From positions 124,001 to 188,000 of the forward strand of contig NZ_JAAUWV010000001.1 of the NCBI RefSeq assembly GCF_014694405.1: 64,000 nucleotides of DNA, read 5' to 3'. Each line of letters starts with the position of its first letter. Within the stretch, counting starts at the first letter, position 1. Source of the stretch: Pseudoalteromonas sp. S16_S37. GTDB taxonomy: Bacteria > Pseudomonadota > Gammaproteobacteria > Enterobacterales > Alteromonadaceae. A program made the translations under genes and the position numbers. This document shows, piece by piece, positions 29,633 to 39,500 of the stretch. The notes below the pieces were generated by a model. The model was not told where the DNA came from. It was given only the letters and a program-made list of their open reading frames with translations, and ran no database searches.

Positions 29633-29815
29633 ATTTTTTGTCTTCATTTTACAGACAAAAAGTGTTTTGATATGTAACAAATGTTAAACATTTGTCGTTC
29701 CTTAGCGGTATTTGATTACGACTAATTTGAGTGTTTTGCAAGCGCAAGTTAGATGGTTTTGTAATCAAAGTTGGAATTTTTGACTTCACTAATTTTTATA
29801 AAAAGGACGAGTGAT

Positions 29816-32800
29816 ATGGTCACCAAGAAGTCGCCTACAAAAGCAAAAGCTAAAGCTAAACCAAGTACGGATAGCAAACCTACACCGTATGAGGATGAAC
29901 CAATCGCCATTGTAGGCATGGCGAGCCAATTTCCTGATGCTGACAATCTTTACGATTTCTGGAGCAACATTTGCCAGAAAAAGGACTCGATGACCAGTGT
30001 CGATGAAAAAGACAACATGACGTATTGGGATAAGGATGCATATTATGATCCGGACCCAAGCAAAGCTGATAAAACTTATATGTTCAAGGCTGGTTTCATT
30101 AAACCAATTGCCTTCGACCCAATCGAATTTAAGATCCCACCCGTATTGATCGAGTCGATCAGTACCGCGCAGTTGTTTGCATTGCATGTCGCTAAAAAAG
30201 CGATTGAAGATGCAAATTTACTCAAAGAAAACAGCTCACTAGATCGCTCTAAAGTAGGGGTTATTTTAGGTGGTGCAGGTAACGGAAACACGGCGTTTTC
30301 ACTCCTTGCTCGCAACCAAACTCCTATGGTTCGCAGTGCGATGGTTAGCCAAGGTATTCCAAGCAGTGTAGTTGATAGTGTTGTTGAAAAGCTCAACGAA
30401 TGCTACATCGGCTGGAATGAAGATAGCTTCCCTGGGTTTTTAGGTAACGTGGCATGTGGTCGTATTGCTAGTTACTTTGACTTTGGCGGTACATCTAACA
30501 TGGTTGACGCCGCCTGTGGTAGTAGCCATGCCGCTATTAAATCAGCGGTAAATGAGCTGAGAATGGGGAGCTGTGATGCAGTATTAACCGGTGGTGTTAA
30601 CTTAGAAAACTCTATTTTCTCATTCTTATGTTTCTCTAAAACACCTGCGCTTTCTAAGGCGGGGATCTGTCGTCCGTTCGATGAGCAAGCGGATGGTATG
30701 TTGTTAGGAGATGGTGTTGGCTTAGTGGTACTTAAACGCTTAAGCGATGCCGTAGCTAATGGCGATAGAATTTACTCAGTCATCAAATCGGTTGAAGCGT
30801 CAAGTGACGGTAAAGCAAAGAGTGTTTTTGCACCGCGTGACCAAGGTCAGGTTTTTGCGCTAGAGCGTAGCTACGGCAGAACGTCAGTTTCTCCTGAAGA
30901 TATTGAGCTGATCGAAGCGCATGGTACCGGCACGGCGTCAGGTGATGAAACTGAGCTGCGTAGCTTAGGCATGGTATTTGGTAACTATGATTTGGCACCA
31001 CAGTCGATAGCTGTGGGTAGTATTAAGTCGCAAATCGGTCATGCTCGATGCGCCGCAGGTGCCGCTTCTTTGATTAAAGTGTCGCAAGCGCTGCATCATA
31101 AAGTGCTACCGCCAACAATCAACGTAACAAAGCCAAATAAGTTCTTTGCTGATGAGAAAAATCCTTTCTACATCAGTGCTGAAGCAAGACCTTGGGTGAA
31201 AAAAGATGGTAAAAAACCACGTTGTGCAGCAACCAGTGGTTTTGGTTTTGGTGGTACTAACTACCACATCATTTTGGAAGAGTTTCAAGATGAGCATACA
31301 GATGCTTACCGTCAATCAATTTTGCCAGAAGTGGTCGTTTTAAGTGCATCAACACCGGCACAATTACAGCAAGTTGCTGAGCAAGCGCTAGCTGATTGGC
31401 GTTCAGAAGAAGGTGCTGCCAAATTCCGTGAACATCTTGAGCAGCAAAAAATTGCTGTAGCGCAAGGGGATGCTCGTATCACTATGGTAACCAGCGATGC
31501 GTCACATGCAGCAGGTTTACTTGAAAAAGTACTCCCTTTGGTGGCAAATCAACCAGAGCAAGCATTTGAGCACCCATTAGGCGCTTTCTATCGTCCTACG
31601 GGGTTGGTTGAAAATAAAAACCAAGTTGCGGCATTGTTCCCAGGTCAAGGTTCACAGTATCTCAATATGGCGCGCGATATGGCCATTGAATACCCTGAAT
31701 TTAGAGACTCTTTAAGAATTGCTGATTTAGAGATCCGTAAAAAGCTTGGTGAGAAACTATCGACCGCTATCTATCCAGTGCCTGTCTTTACTGAAGAGCG
31801 AGAGGAAGAGCTACATAACAAGTTACGTCGTACTGAGTTTACTCAACCTGCGCTAGGTGCCGTATCTGCCGCGTATTACAAAACGTTATGCAACATGGGT
31901 ATGGAAGTAACGCGTTTCGCAGGCCACAGCTATGGTGAGCTAACAGCACTTTGGGCCGCAGGTGCCATGTCTGAAAGCCAACTTTATCTGGCGTCTGTTG
32001 AGCGTGCTTTGTCGATGACCAGCGCACTGAAAGGCAAAGATGAAAAAGGCGTAATGTACGCAGTAGAAGCAGACGGTGAAACCGTGCAGAGCGTGTTAGC
32101 TGAGTATAAAAACCTAGTAATTGCAAACTTCAACTCGCCAAAGCAAACGGTGTTTGCCGGCGCACAAGATGAAGCACAGCAAGCAGCACAAAAATTAATT
32201 GCAAAACAACTTAGATGTCAGCAGTTAAATGTCGATGCAGCGTTCCACTCACCTTACATTGCGCAGGCGCAAGGCGCGTTTTCTGAGGTGTTAAAGTTCA
32301 TCCCATTCAAAGCACCTAATCACCCTGTGTATGCCAATACAACGGCTAAACCGTATAGCGATAAATCAGCACAAATGCGCGAGACACTCTCTTCGCAGTT
32401 AACCAGCTCAGTGCGTTTCGTTGAATTGGTTGAGCAAATGTATGCTGATGGAGTAAGAGTATTTGTTGAGGTTGGTCCAAAAGGCGTTCTTAGTAACCTC
32501 GTGAAAAATATTTTAGGTGATAAACCTTTTGCGGTTGTGCCTGTTAACCCATCTTCTTCAGCGCCAACGGTTGCACAGTTCTACAAAGCAGTTGCTCAAA
32601 TGGTGTCATTGGGTATTGAACTTAAGCATATTGATAAATATCGCTTAAGACAGCCGCTTCCTGCTAAGCAGTCTGCTATGACGATTTTGCTGGACGGTGG
32701 TAACTACGCAACACCTAAGCGCAGAGCCGTGATGGAGAAGTTACGCGACACTGACGACAGCTTACTTAGAGAATATGTTGACGAACAAGTGCAACAGCTG

Positions 32801-35800
32801 GTTGCTGTAGAGCAAGCGAAGCTGGCGCAAACTATTGCACAAAAAGATCAAGAGCTAAAACAGTTGCAATTGGCTAACCAAGATTTAGAGCAACAGTTAG
32901 AGCAAAAATTACAAGAAGTTAAGTGGGCGGCTAACCAAGCTACACACTTTAATCAGGCATCTTCAAATTTAAACCAACATCAGATCACAAGGGAATTGAC
33001 CATGTCTCAAAACGACACAAACGCACAGTTCAGCGCCGTTGCTGGACAATTACAAGCTCAACAGCAACTAAGCGATGTTCATAGCCAATTTCAGGCTAAC
33101 CAACAGCAGTATTTAAACATGCTGACGTCGGTTATCAATCATCAGCAAAATGCATTGAGTGAGTTCAGAAATCACGACAGCTTTAATCAAGTACTAGGTC
33201 ATATCGATCACACATTATCTGTACTTGAAAAGAACCAGACTCTTTATCATGTAAACCATGAGCAATATTTCCGCAGCCAGCAAGCGCTTTTGGGCAAAGT
33301 TGAGCTAAGTGCAGCGGCTTCTGTGTCTGACATTGCCAGTGTAAACACAGCGCCTGCGGCTCCAGTTGTTCAAGCTGCACCTGCACCTGCACCGGTAGCA
33401 TCTGCACCTGTTACACCAGCCCCAGTAGCCCCAGTAGCAGCGGTTGCTTCAGCGCCAGTTGCGCCAGCAGCCCCTGTTGCTCCAGCGCCAGTAGTTGAAA
33501 CACCTGCGCCAGTTGCAGCTGCACCAGTTGCTCAAGTAGAAGAAGCGCCTAGTTCATCAATGGACCTAGAGCAAAAATCATACTTTGAGTCGTTGGATAT
33601 CGATAAGATCTGTGGCTTGTTAGTTGAAATCGTAAGTGATAAGACGGGTTATCCGACTGATATGATTGACCCTGATATGGACCTAGAGTCGGATCTTGGT
33701 ATTGACTCAATCAAACGTATCGAAATTTTCGCAGCATTGTTTGAACGCCTATGGGGTAAAGACTCAGACGATGGCATGGATGAAGATAACTTAGATGGTG
33801 ACGTTAACTTTGACGCTCTGAACACCATTCGCCGCATCGCTGAATTTGCTCACAATTCAATTCAAGAAGTATTAAACGCAATTGATGGTGGCGCAATTGG
33901 TGCAGCACCAGAAGCTAAACCAGCTGTAAAACAAGAAGCTAAAGAAGAAGTTTACGTTGCTGATGCTGACGTGAAAAAGAAAACTCAACAAATCGGATTC
34001 TTTGTGTCAACTGACACTCAGGAGGGTGCCGTAAAAAAGTCCCAGCTGCAGAGTAAATCTGCAGCGTCCCCCAGTTCAGTAGGCCGTTATGTTGCTAAAG
34101 TAGCAGCGCTTGCAGAGCCTGACCGTATTGAAGTTTTGCCACAGCAAAATCACCAATGGTTAGTGCTAGCAAACACCAAGAAAAGTGTGACGCTGTTCGA
34201 AGATACTTTCAAACAACATCAGCAGCACATGGTTAGTGTATTGGTTGGCAGCAAAAAGACCAGTACGACAGGCGACTTTTACTTAACGCAGTGTACAGAA
34301 GATGCGGTGAAAGCTTTGGTTGATGAGGTTGAGTCTAAGACCAAGCGTAAAATTGCGGGTGTGTTGTATGTAGCAGATCCAGTTAAGCAAGAATCACTGG
34401 ACTCGTTGTACGACCAAGCGCAAGTGTTCAGCTTAAAAGCACTCTTTATGTTGGCTAAAGTACTACAACCTAAGTTGCAAGCTGAGTCTGCTAAAGTACC
34501 AGCTTACTTCTTCACGGTTGGTCTAAATGATGGTCAGTTTGGTACGAGTGAACAAGCTAAGAGTGGCACCTTAAATAGTGCATTAAGTGGCTTAACCAAG
34601 TCGTTAAATTACGAATGGTCTAGCGTTTACTGCCGCCACCTTGATATGCAGGCAAGCTTAAGCAAAAAAGCCATGAATGAGGCATTTGCAAAAGAACTTG
34701 CTGACTCTGACCGTACCCTCAGTCATGTTGGTATTAGCAAAGAACAACGCGCTGTGCTGGTACTTGAGCGTGATGAAGTGACGCAACAAACAGCCACACC
34801 AGTGCTAAATGAGCAGTCGGTGTTATTGGTCAGCGGCGGTGCCAAAGGGATCACAGCAGGATGTGTGATTGAGTTGGCGAAACGTTATCGATGTGGCTTT
34901 GCATTACTTGGACGTAGCGAACTTAAAGCACTGCCGCAGTGGGCGCAAGGTGCTAACGATGATGCGCAGCTGAAAAAGCAAGCGATTGCACACTTAAAAG
35001 CACAGTCTGAGCCTATGACGCCGGCAAAAGTAGATGCGTTAATTCGCTCTACCAAAGGTACGCAAGAAATCCAAGAGACCTTGGATGCATTGGCCAAGAT
35101 AGGTGCCCCAGCACGTTATTACGCTGCCGATGTGCAAAGCAAAGAAGCTTTAGCACAAGTTATTGAAAGTGCAGAAAAAGAACTGGGCACAATTACTGGC
35201 GTAATGCATGGTGCGGGTAACCTTGCTGATAAGAAGATTGAACGTAAAACGTTGGAAGATTTTGCCTTAGTGTTCGATACCAAAATATTGGGATTGCAGA
35301 ACATTTTGTCATTGCTTGATAAGAGCAAATTAGAAACGGTATTACTGTTCTCTTCAGTATCAGGGTTCTTTGGTAATGCAGGTCAAACAGACTACTCAAT
35401 GTCTAACGAAGTACTTTCACGTGCTGCCGACATGATCAAACGCCAATATCCGAGCTGCCTTGTACGCTCTATTAACTGGGGTCCGTGGGATGGTGGCATG
35501 GTTAATGATGTGCTGAAAAAAGCTTATGAAAGCCGCAACTTAGTGCTAATTGACAAGCCAACAGGTTTTGCTGCATGTGTGAGCGAATTGGATGCACCAC
35601 AGCAAAGTGCAACCCAAGTGATCATTGGTGGTCGTGCATACCATGCAGATAAAAAGCCAGTGTTAGTGCAATACAGCGAGCCGCAAAAAGTGACGCGCAC
35701 TTTACTTGCATCGGCAACGCTAGGTCTGGCGGATCATCAGGTGGGCGGCAATATTGTATTCCCTGCGATGTTCTCTTTGCATTGGATGATAGAGCAGAGC

Positions 35801-36547
35801 CTTAACTTCTACCCTGGTTTCTCTTTGAGTGAAATCAATGACTTTGCTGTGCTAAAAGGCATCGTGTTTGATGGCAAACAAAGTGACAACTACGAGTGTG
35901 TTATCAAAGCTGATAAGCAACAAGCTAGCAAGCTGAACTTAAGCTTAGAAGTAACAGGGCTTAAAGACGGTAAAGCAGTTAAACATTATCAAGCCAGTAT
36001 TGCTTTGGTTGCTAAGGCTGAGGCCAGCAAAGAACAGCTCGATGCTGCAAAATTGCAAGGCGAAAAGGTTCTGCCATTCCCTGTTTATCATAACGGTGAA
36101 CGTGGTTACATATTCAGCGGACCTTCACTACAAGGTATTGATTCAGTTTTACAAAATGACGAACAAGGGATGTTGGTATGTTGTCAGCTAACAAGCCAGC
36201 AAGTGGGTCTCGGTCAGTTTAATGACGTCAGACAGTTCAATGGCTTTATTGCAGACATCTTTGTCCAAGTCCCTTATCTGTGGCTTCGTCATAACAAACA
36301 AACTGTGGGCCTACCGCTTGGCATACAGCATATAGAAAAGCATCGCGATATTAATTTTGACGAGCGCTTCTATGTTGCGGTTGATGTGGTGTCTTGTAAT
36401 AAGCAAACGTTGCTATCTGATATTTCGGTATATAACGAGCGTCGCGAGTTAGCGTATCGACTTTCAGGGGTCAAGTACACACAGTTGGCGTCGATTTCTG
36501 CTTCAGAAAACGCGTTGTTAAAAGGTGTGAGTGAACATGAAAGATAA
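29816..36547 (+). CDS. PfaA-like PUFA/polyamine synthase: KS-AT-ACP-KR-DH
   Basis: 2243 residues from ATG 29816, chosen because AAAAGGACGAG lies just upstream; the TTG at 29771 has no such site. A Lys-rich N terminus leads into: ketosynthase about 25-480 (Cys234 in DAACGSS, EAHGTGT, IGHARCAAG); malonyl acyltransferase about 600-900 (FPGQGSQ, GHSYGE with Ser705); a Gln-rich probable coiled coil about 1000-1100; an Ala/Pro linker; a single ACP (LGIDSIKR, Ser1298); ketoreductase about 1660-1900 (GGAKGIT; SS and Tyr in QTDYSMSNE); and a C-terminal hot-dog dehydratase-like domain (LADHQVGG near 1974). True EPA/DHA PfaA proteins carry several tandem ACPs; one ACP plus the neighbouring aminotransferase matches the zeamine/fabclavine polyamine synthases. 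Iterative role inferred: building the long partly reduced, aminated chain. First gene of a six-gene operon. Confidence 0.93.
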   Translation: MVTKKSPTKAKAKAKPSTDSKPTPYEDEPIAIVGMASQFPDADNLYDFWSNICQKKDSMTSVDEKDNMTYWDKDAYYDPDPSKADKTYMFKAGFIKPIAFDPIEFKIPPVLIESISTAQLFALHVAKKAIEDANLLKENSSLDRSKVGVILGGAGNGNTAFSLLARNQTPMVRSAMVSQGIPSSVVDSVVEKLNECYIGWNEDSFPGFLGNVACGRIASYFDFGGTSNMVDAACGSSHAAIKSAVNELRMGSCDAVLTGGVNLENSIFSFLCFSKTPALSKAGICRPFDEQADGMLLGDGVGLVVLKRLSDAVANGDRIYSVIKSVEASSDGKAKSVFAPRDQGQVFALERSYGRTSVSPEDIELIEAHGTGTASGDETELRSLGMVFGNYDLAPQSIAVGSIKSQIGHARCAAGAASLIKVSQALHHKVLPPTINVTKPNKFFADEKNPFYISAEARPWVKKDGKKPRCAATSGFGFGGTNYHIILEEFQDEHTDAYRQSILPEVVVLSASTPAQLQQVAEQALADWRSEEGAAKFREHLEQQKIAVAQGDARITMVTSDASHAAGLLEKVLPLVANQPEQAFEHPLGAFYRPTGLVENKNQVAALFPGQGSQYLNMARDMAIEYPEFRDSLRIADLEIRKKLGEKLSTAIYPVPVFTEEREEELHNKLRRTEFTQPALGAVSAAYYKTLCNMGMEVTRFAGHSYGELTALWAAGAMSESQLYLASVERALSMTSALKGKDEKGVMYAVEADGETVQSVLAEYKNLVIANFNSPKQTVFAGAQDEAQQAAQKLIAKQLRCQQLNVDAAFHSPYIAQAQGAFSEVLKFIPFKAPNHPVYANTTAKPYSDKSAQMRETLSSQLTSSVRFVELVEQMYADGVRVFVEVGPKGVLSNLVKNILGDKPFAVVPVNPSSSAPTVAQFYKAVAQMVSLGIELKHIDKYRLRQPLPAKQSAMTILLDGGNYATPKRRAVMEKLRDTDDSLLREYVDEQVQQLVAVEQAKLAQTIAQKDQELKQLQLANQDLEQQLEQKLQEVKWAANQATHFNQASSNLNQHQITRELTMSQNDTNAQFSAVAGQLQAQQQLSDVHSQFQANQQQYLNMLTSVINHQQNALSEFRNHDSFNQVLGHIDHTLSVLEKNQTLYHVNHEQYFRSQQALLGKVELSAAASVSDIASVNTAPAAPVVQAAPAPAPVASAPVTPAPVAPVAAVASAPVAPAAPVAPAPVVETPAPVAAAPVAQVEEAPSSSMDLEQKSYFESLDIDKICGLLVEIVSDKTGYPTDMIDPDMDLESDLGIDSIKRIEIFAALFERLWGKDSDDGMDEDNLDGDVNFDALNTIRRIAEFAHNSIQEVLNAIDGGAIGAAPEAKPAVKQEAKEEVYVADADVKKKTQQIGFFVSTDTQEGAVKKSQLQSKSAASPSSVGRYVAKVAALAEPDRIEVLPQQNHQWLVLANTKKSVTLFEDTFKQHQQHMVSVLVGSKKTSTTGDFYLTQCTEDAVKALVDEVESKTKRKIAGVLYVADPVKQESLDSLYDQAQVFSLKALFMLAKVLQPKLQAESAKVPAYFFTVGLNDGQFGTSEQAKSGTLNSALSGLTKSLNYEWSSVYCRHLDMQASLSKKAMNEAFAKELADSDRTLSHVGISKEQRAVLVLERDEVTQQTATPVLNEQSVLLVSGGAKGITAGCVIELAKRYRCGFALLGRSELKALPQWAQGANDDAQLKKQAIAHLKAQSEPMTPAKVDALIRSTKGTQEIQETLDALAKIGAPARYYAADVQSKEALAQVIESAEKELGTITGVMHGAGNLADKKIERKTLEDFALVFDTKILGLQNILSLLDKSKLETVLLFSSVSGFFGNAGQTDYSMSNEVLSRAADMIKRQYPSCLVRSINWGPWDGGMVNDVLKKAYESRNLVLIDKPTGFAACVSELDAPQQSATQVIIGGRAYHADKKPVLVQYSEPQKVTRTLLASATLGLADHQVGGNIVFPAMFSLHWMIEQSLNFYPGFSLSEINDFAVLKGIVFDGKQSDNYECVIKADKQQASKLNLSLEVTGLKDGKAVKHYQASIALVAKAEASKEQLDAAKLQGEKVLPFPVYHNGERGYIFSGPSLQGIDSVLQNDEQGMLVCCQLTSQQVGLGQFNDVRQFNGFIADIFVQVPYLWLRHNKQTVGLPLGIQHIEKHRDINFDERFYVAVDVVSCNKQTLLSDISVYNERRELAYRLSGVKYTQLASISASENALLKGVSEHER

Positions 36548-39500
36548 AATAGCGATTGTCGGTTTGGGGTGTATTTTCCCCGAAGCCGACAACCCAGAGC
36601 AACTCTGGAAGGTCTTTGAACAGGGAACCGATGTAACGAGTGAGATTTGTGAGCAAGAGCTCGGGGTATCTCCCGCTCTTTACAAGCACCCAGAAAAAGG
36701 CACGATTGATAAGATTGGCTACAGCAAAAATGGCTATGTCAGAAAATCCGACATCGAGTTGAACGGCTTTCGTGTTGCACAGCAAACATTGCAGCAGTTT
36801 GATAAGGTGTTCCAATGGACTTTGCACGCAGCAGCTGCAGCATTAAAAGATGCAGGTTGTAGCGATGTTGAAGCGCTGTTGTCTCGTACGGGTTTAGTAC
36901 TTGGTAACATCAACATGCCAACGCATGCGGCCAAGCAATTAGTTAGTCAGATGTATCATGAGATTTTGACCCCGCATATTCAAACGCTGATAGGTCGTGA
37001 AGACTTTGCGTTTAGTAAATATTGGCAAGGTCATGACTGGTCATTTGATAACCTATTGATTGGTAGTCACAACGCCGTGGTAACGGCGCAAGCGTTGGGC
37101 TTGCAGGGGCCAACGTATACCATTGATGGTGCATGTTCTTCGGGGATTTATTCTATTAGCCTTGCTTGTAAACACTTACAAGCGGGTGAAGCGGATATCA
37201 TGCTTGCTGGTGCTACGTGTCAAGCCGACCACATCTATATCAACCATGGTTTTAACGTCCTTAAGGCGTTTCCTGATAAAGGCGAAGAGTCTTTACCTTT
37301 TGATAAGCGCTCAGGTGGTTTGAAAGCGGGTGAAGGTGTCGGTGTTTTAGCACTAAAACGCTATAGCGATGCAAAAGCCAGTGGTGACAAAATTTATGGT
37401 GTGATTGACGCCATCGGTCTGTCTAACGACGCAGGTGCAAAACACATGTTAGTACCTGATAGTAAAGGCCAACAACTCGCCTTGTCGCGCGCTTATGAAC
37501 AAGCGAGCCGTTACCCTGACTATGTTGAGTGCCATGCCACAGGAACGCCTGTGGGTGACAAGGTAGAACTTAATTCTATCGCCAGCTTCTTCGGTGCCGA
37601 TCGTTTACCAAAAATTGGTGCTAATAAGCAAAACTTTGGTCATGCACTAACTGCTTCTAGTATGGTGAGTATTTTCAAAGTGTTGCTCTCTATGCAGCAC
37701 GACAAAGTACCCGCTACACAAAAAGTCGAAGACTTTGTGGGCAGTGAGTCAGGTATTTTAACAATCAATTCAGTTGTTCGTTCAGCCATAAAATGGCCTG
37801 CTCAAGGCAAAGGCAAAGTGGCAGGGGTTAACGCCTTTGGTTTTGGTGGTGTGAACGGTCACTTAGTGATTTGCTCTGAAGATGCCATTAAAGCGGTCAC
37901 AGAGGCTGAGCCCGAAAAATCACCAAGCAGCTTGGCGATTGTCGGTCTTAGTGCTTGCTTACCTCAGGTCAAAGAACTGGTTGAACTTGATGCGTTGATT
38001 GAGCAAGGTGCAGATAACTTCAGCGAGTTGCCGTTAAAGCGTTGGTCGGGTATTGAACAATGTCAGTCATTGTTAGAAAAGTACAATCTAAATGAAATTC
38101 CGACAGGCGCATTTTTAGATAACTTTATCTTTGACTGTCAGCGTTACAAAATCCCACCTAATGTGGCCGGCTTACACTTGCTATCTCACTTATCGCTGAT
38201 GCCGCTTGCAGAAGCTGCATTTTTAGATGCGGGCTATGAGCGCGATGGTCAAGTACGCAACATCGCGGTGATAGTGGCAGGTGATGATGATGTTAACAGC
38301 TTACGTTATCAAGCCAGAACCGAGATGGCTTGGCAACTAAGAGACAGCCTAGCCAAAGCAAACATTGAACTGACGGAAGAAGAGTTAAAACGCTTAGAGA
38401 CGATTACAAAAGATGCGCTATTCCCTGAGCCTACAGTAGAAGGCGTTACGGGTGGTATCGGTAATATTGTATCTAGCCGTATCTCAGCACTTTTAAAACT
38501 CAATGGCCCTGCGTTTACTTTGCAATCGCATGAAAACTCAATTGCCAAAGCCATAGATGTCGCACGCCTGCTGCTTGACGCCGGACAGGTTGATGCTGTA
38601 ATTGTTGGTGGTGGCAGTTTTGGTGGTAGTGCAGAGGGCGTTATGTTCGCCAATCAGCGCTCTCCTATAAATAGTGCTGAACCTGGTAAGCCATTACTAG
38701 AAAGTAAAGGTTGGAAATTAGGTGAAGGTGGTGGTGTTGTGGTACTTAAGCCAAGCACTGCAGTTAGCGAGAAAGACCGCGTTTATGCGACGATTGAAGC
38801 GCTTAGTTTTGTGCAATCGGTTGATAATGGTACGACGTTCGTTCCAGATGCAACATGCATCGCGCAAGCCGCGAATAAGGCTTTGGAAAAAGCCGGTGTG
38901 GATGTTGAGCAAATTGGGCTGTTAGAAGTTCATGCAAGTGGCATTGATGCTGAAGATGAAGCCGAAAAGCAAGGATTGTTATCGGTTTATGGTGACGTGA
39001 GAAAACCTGTCACGGTATCTAACATCAAACAGCACGTTGGTCATCTGCATGGTGCATCTTATATCACTAGCTTGATTGGAACTGCGCTTAACTTGTATCG
39101 CAGACGTTTGCCTGCTGTACCACAGCTGTCGCAACAACAGTCTATATCAGAGCAGCAACAAGGTTTGGTGCTACGTCATGAGCAACAGCACAGCGATGAC
39201 TTATGTTATGCCGCCATCAGTGGTATGGGCTTAGATAGAACATACAGCCATATGGTTTTGAAAGCGGCTGATAAGTATGAAGAAAAAGGCCTTACTAGCC
39301 TATTTGCTAACTTATCTGATGAAAAGCCAAAAGGACTGTTCAAGACAATCTGGGTTGCTGGAGAAAATACCATTGCCGAAACGCTGGTAAATAACAGCAC
39401 GATGGCCCAGTTTGCGCCATGTCGTGAACGCTTTGCGCCGCTTGAGATAAACGTCACTGAAGCGCCGAAAAACGATGTGCAAAGCAGTGTTGTTACAGAA

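Larger units (their letters stand above)
28745..29815. promoter_or_regulatory. 1.07-kb AT-rich non-coding leader of the polyamine operon
   Basis: No credible gene. It is strongly T-rich on the + strand between 29200 and 29560. It holds a perfect 10-bp inverted repeat GAGTTGATAC/GTATCAACTC at 28852-28883, a further TTGATACGCG at 28973-28982 that repeats one arm, and an AT hairpin at 29602-29632. The promoter of the PUFA-like operon must lie here, or the operon must be read from further upstream. A confident -35/-10 pair cannot be picked by eye. The length and AT content suggest binding by H-NS-like proteins or a long 5' leader. Confidence 0.5.

Noticed and set aside
29354-29680. 108-codon minus-strand frame in the AT-rich leader
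   Set aside because: Composition is Lys/Asn/Thr-rich as expected from T-rich DNA read in reverse; no ribosome binding site or recognisable family.
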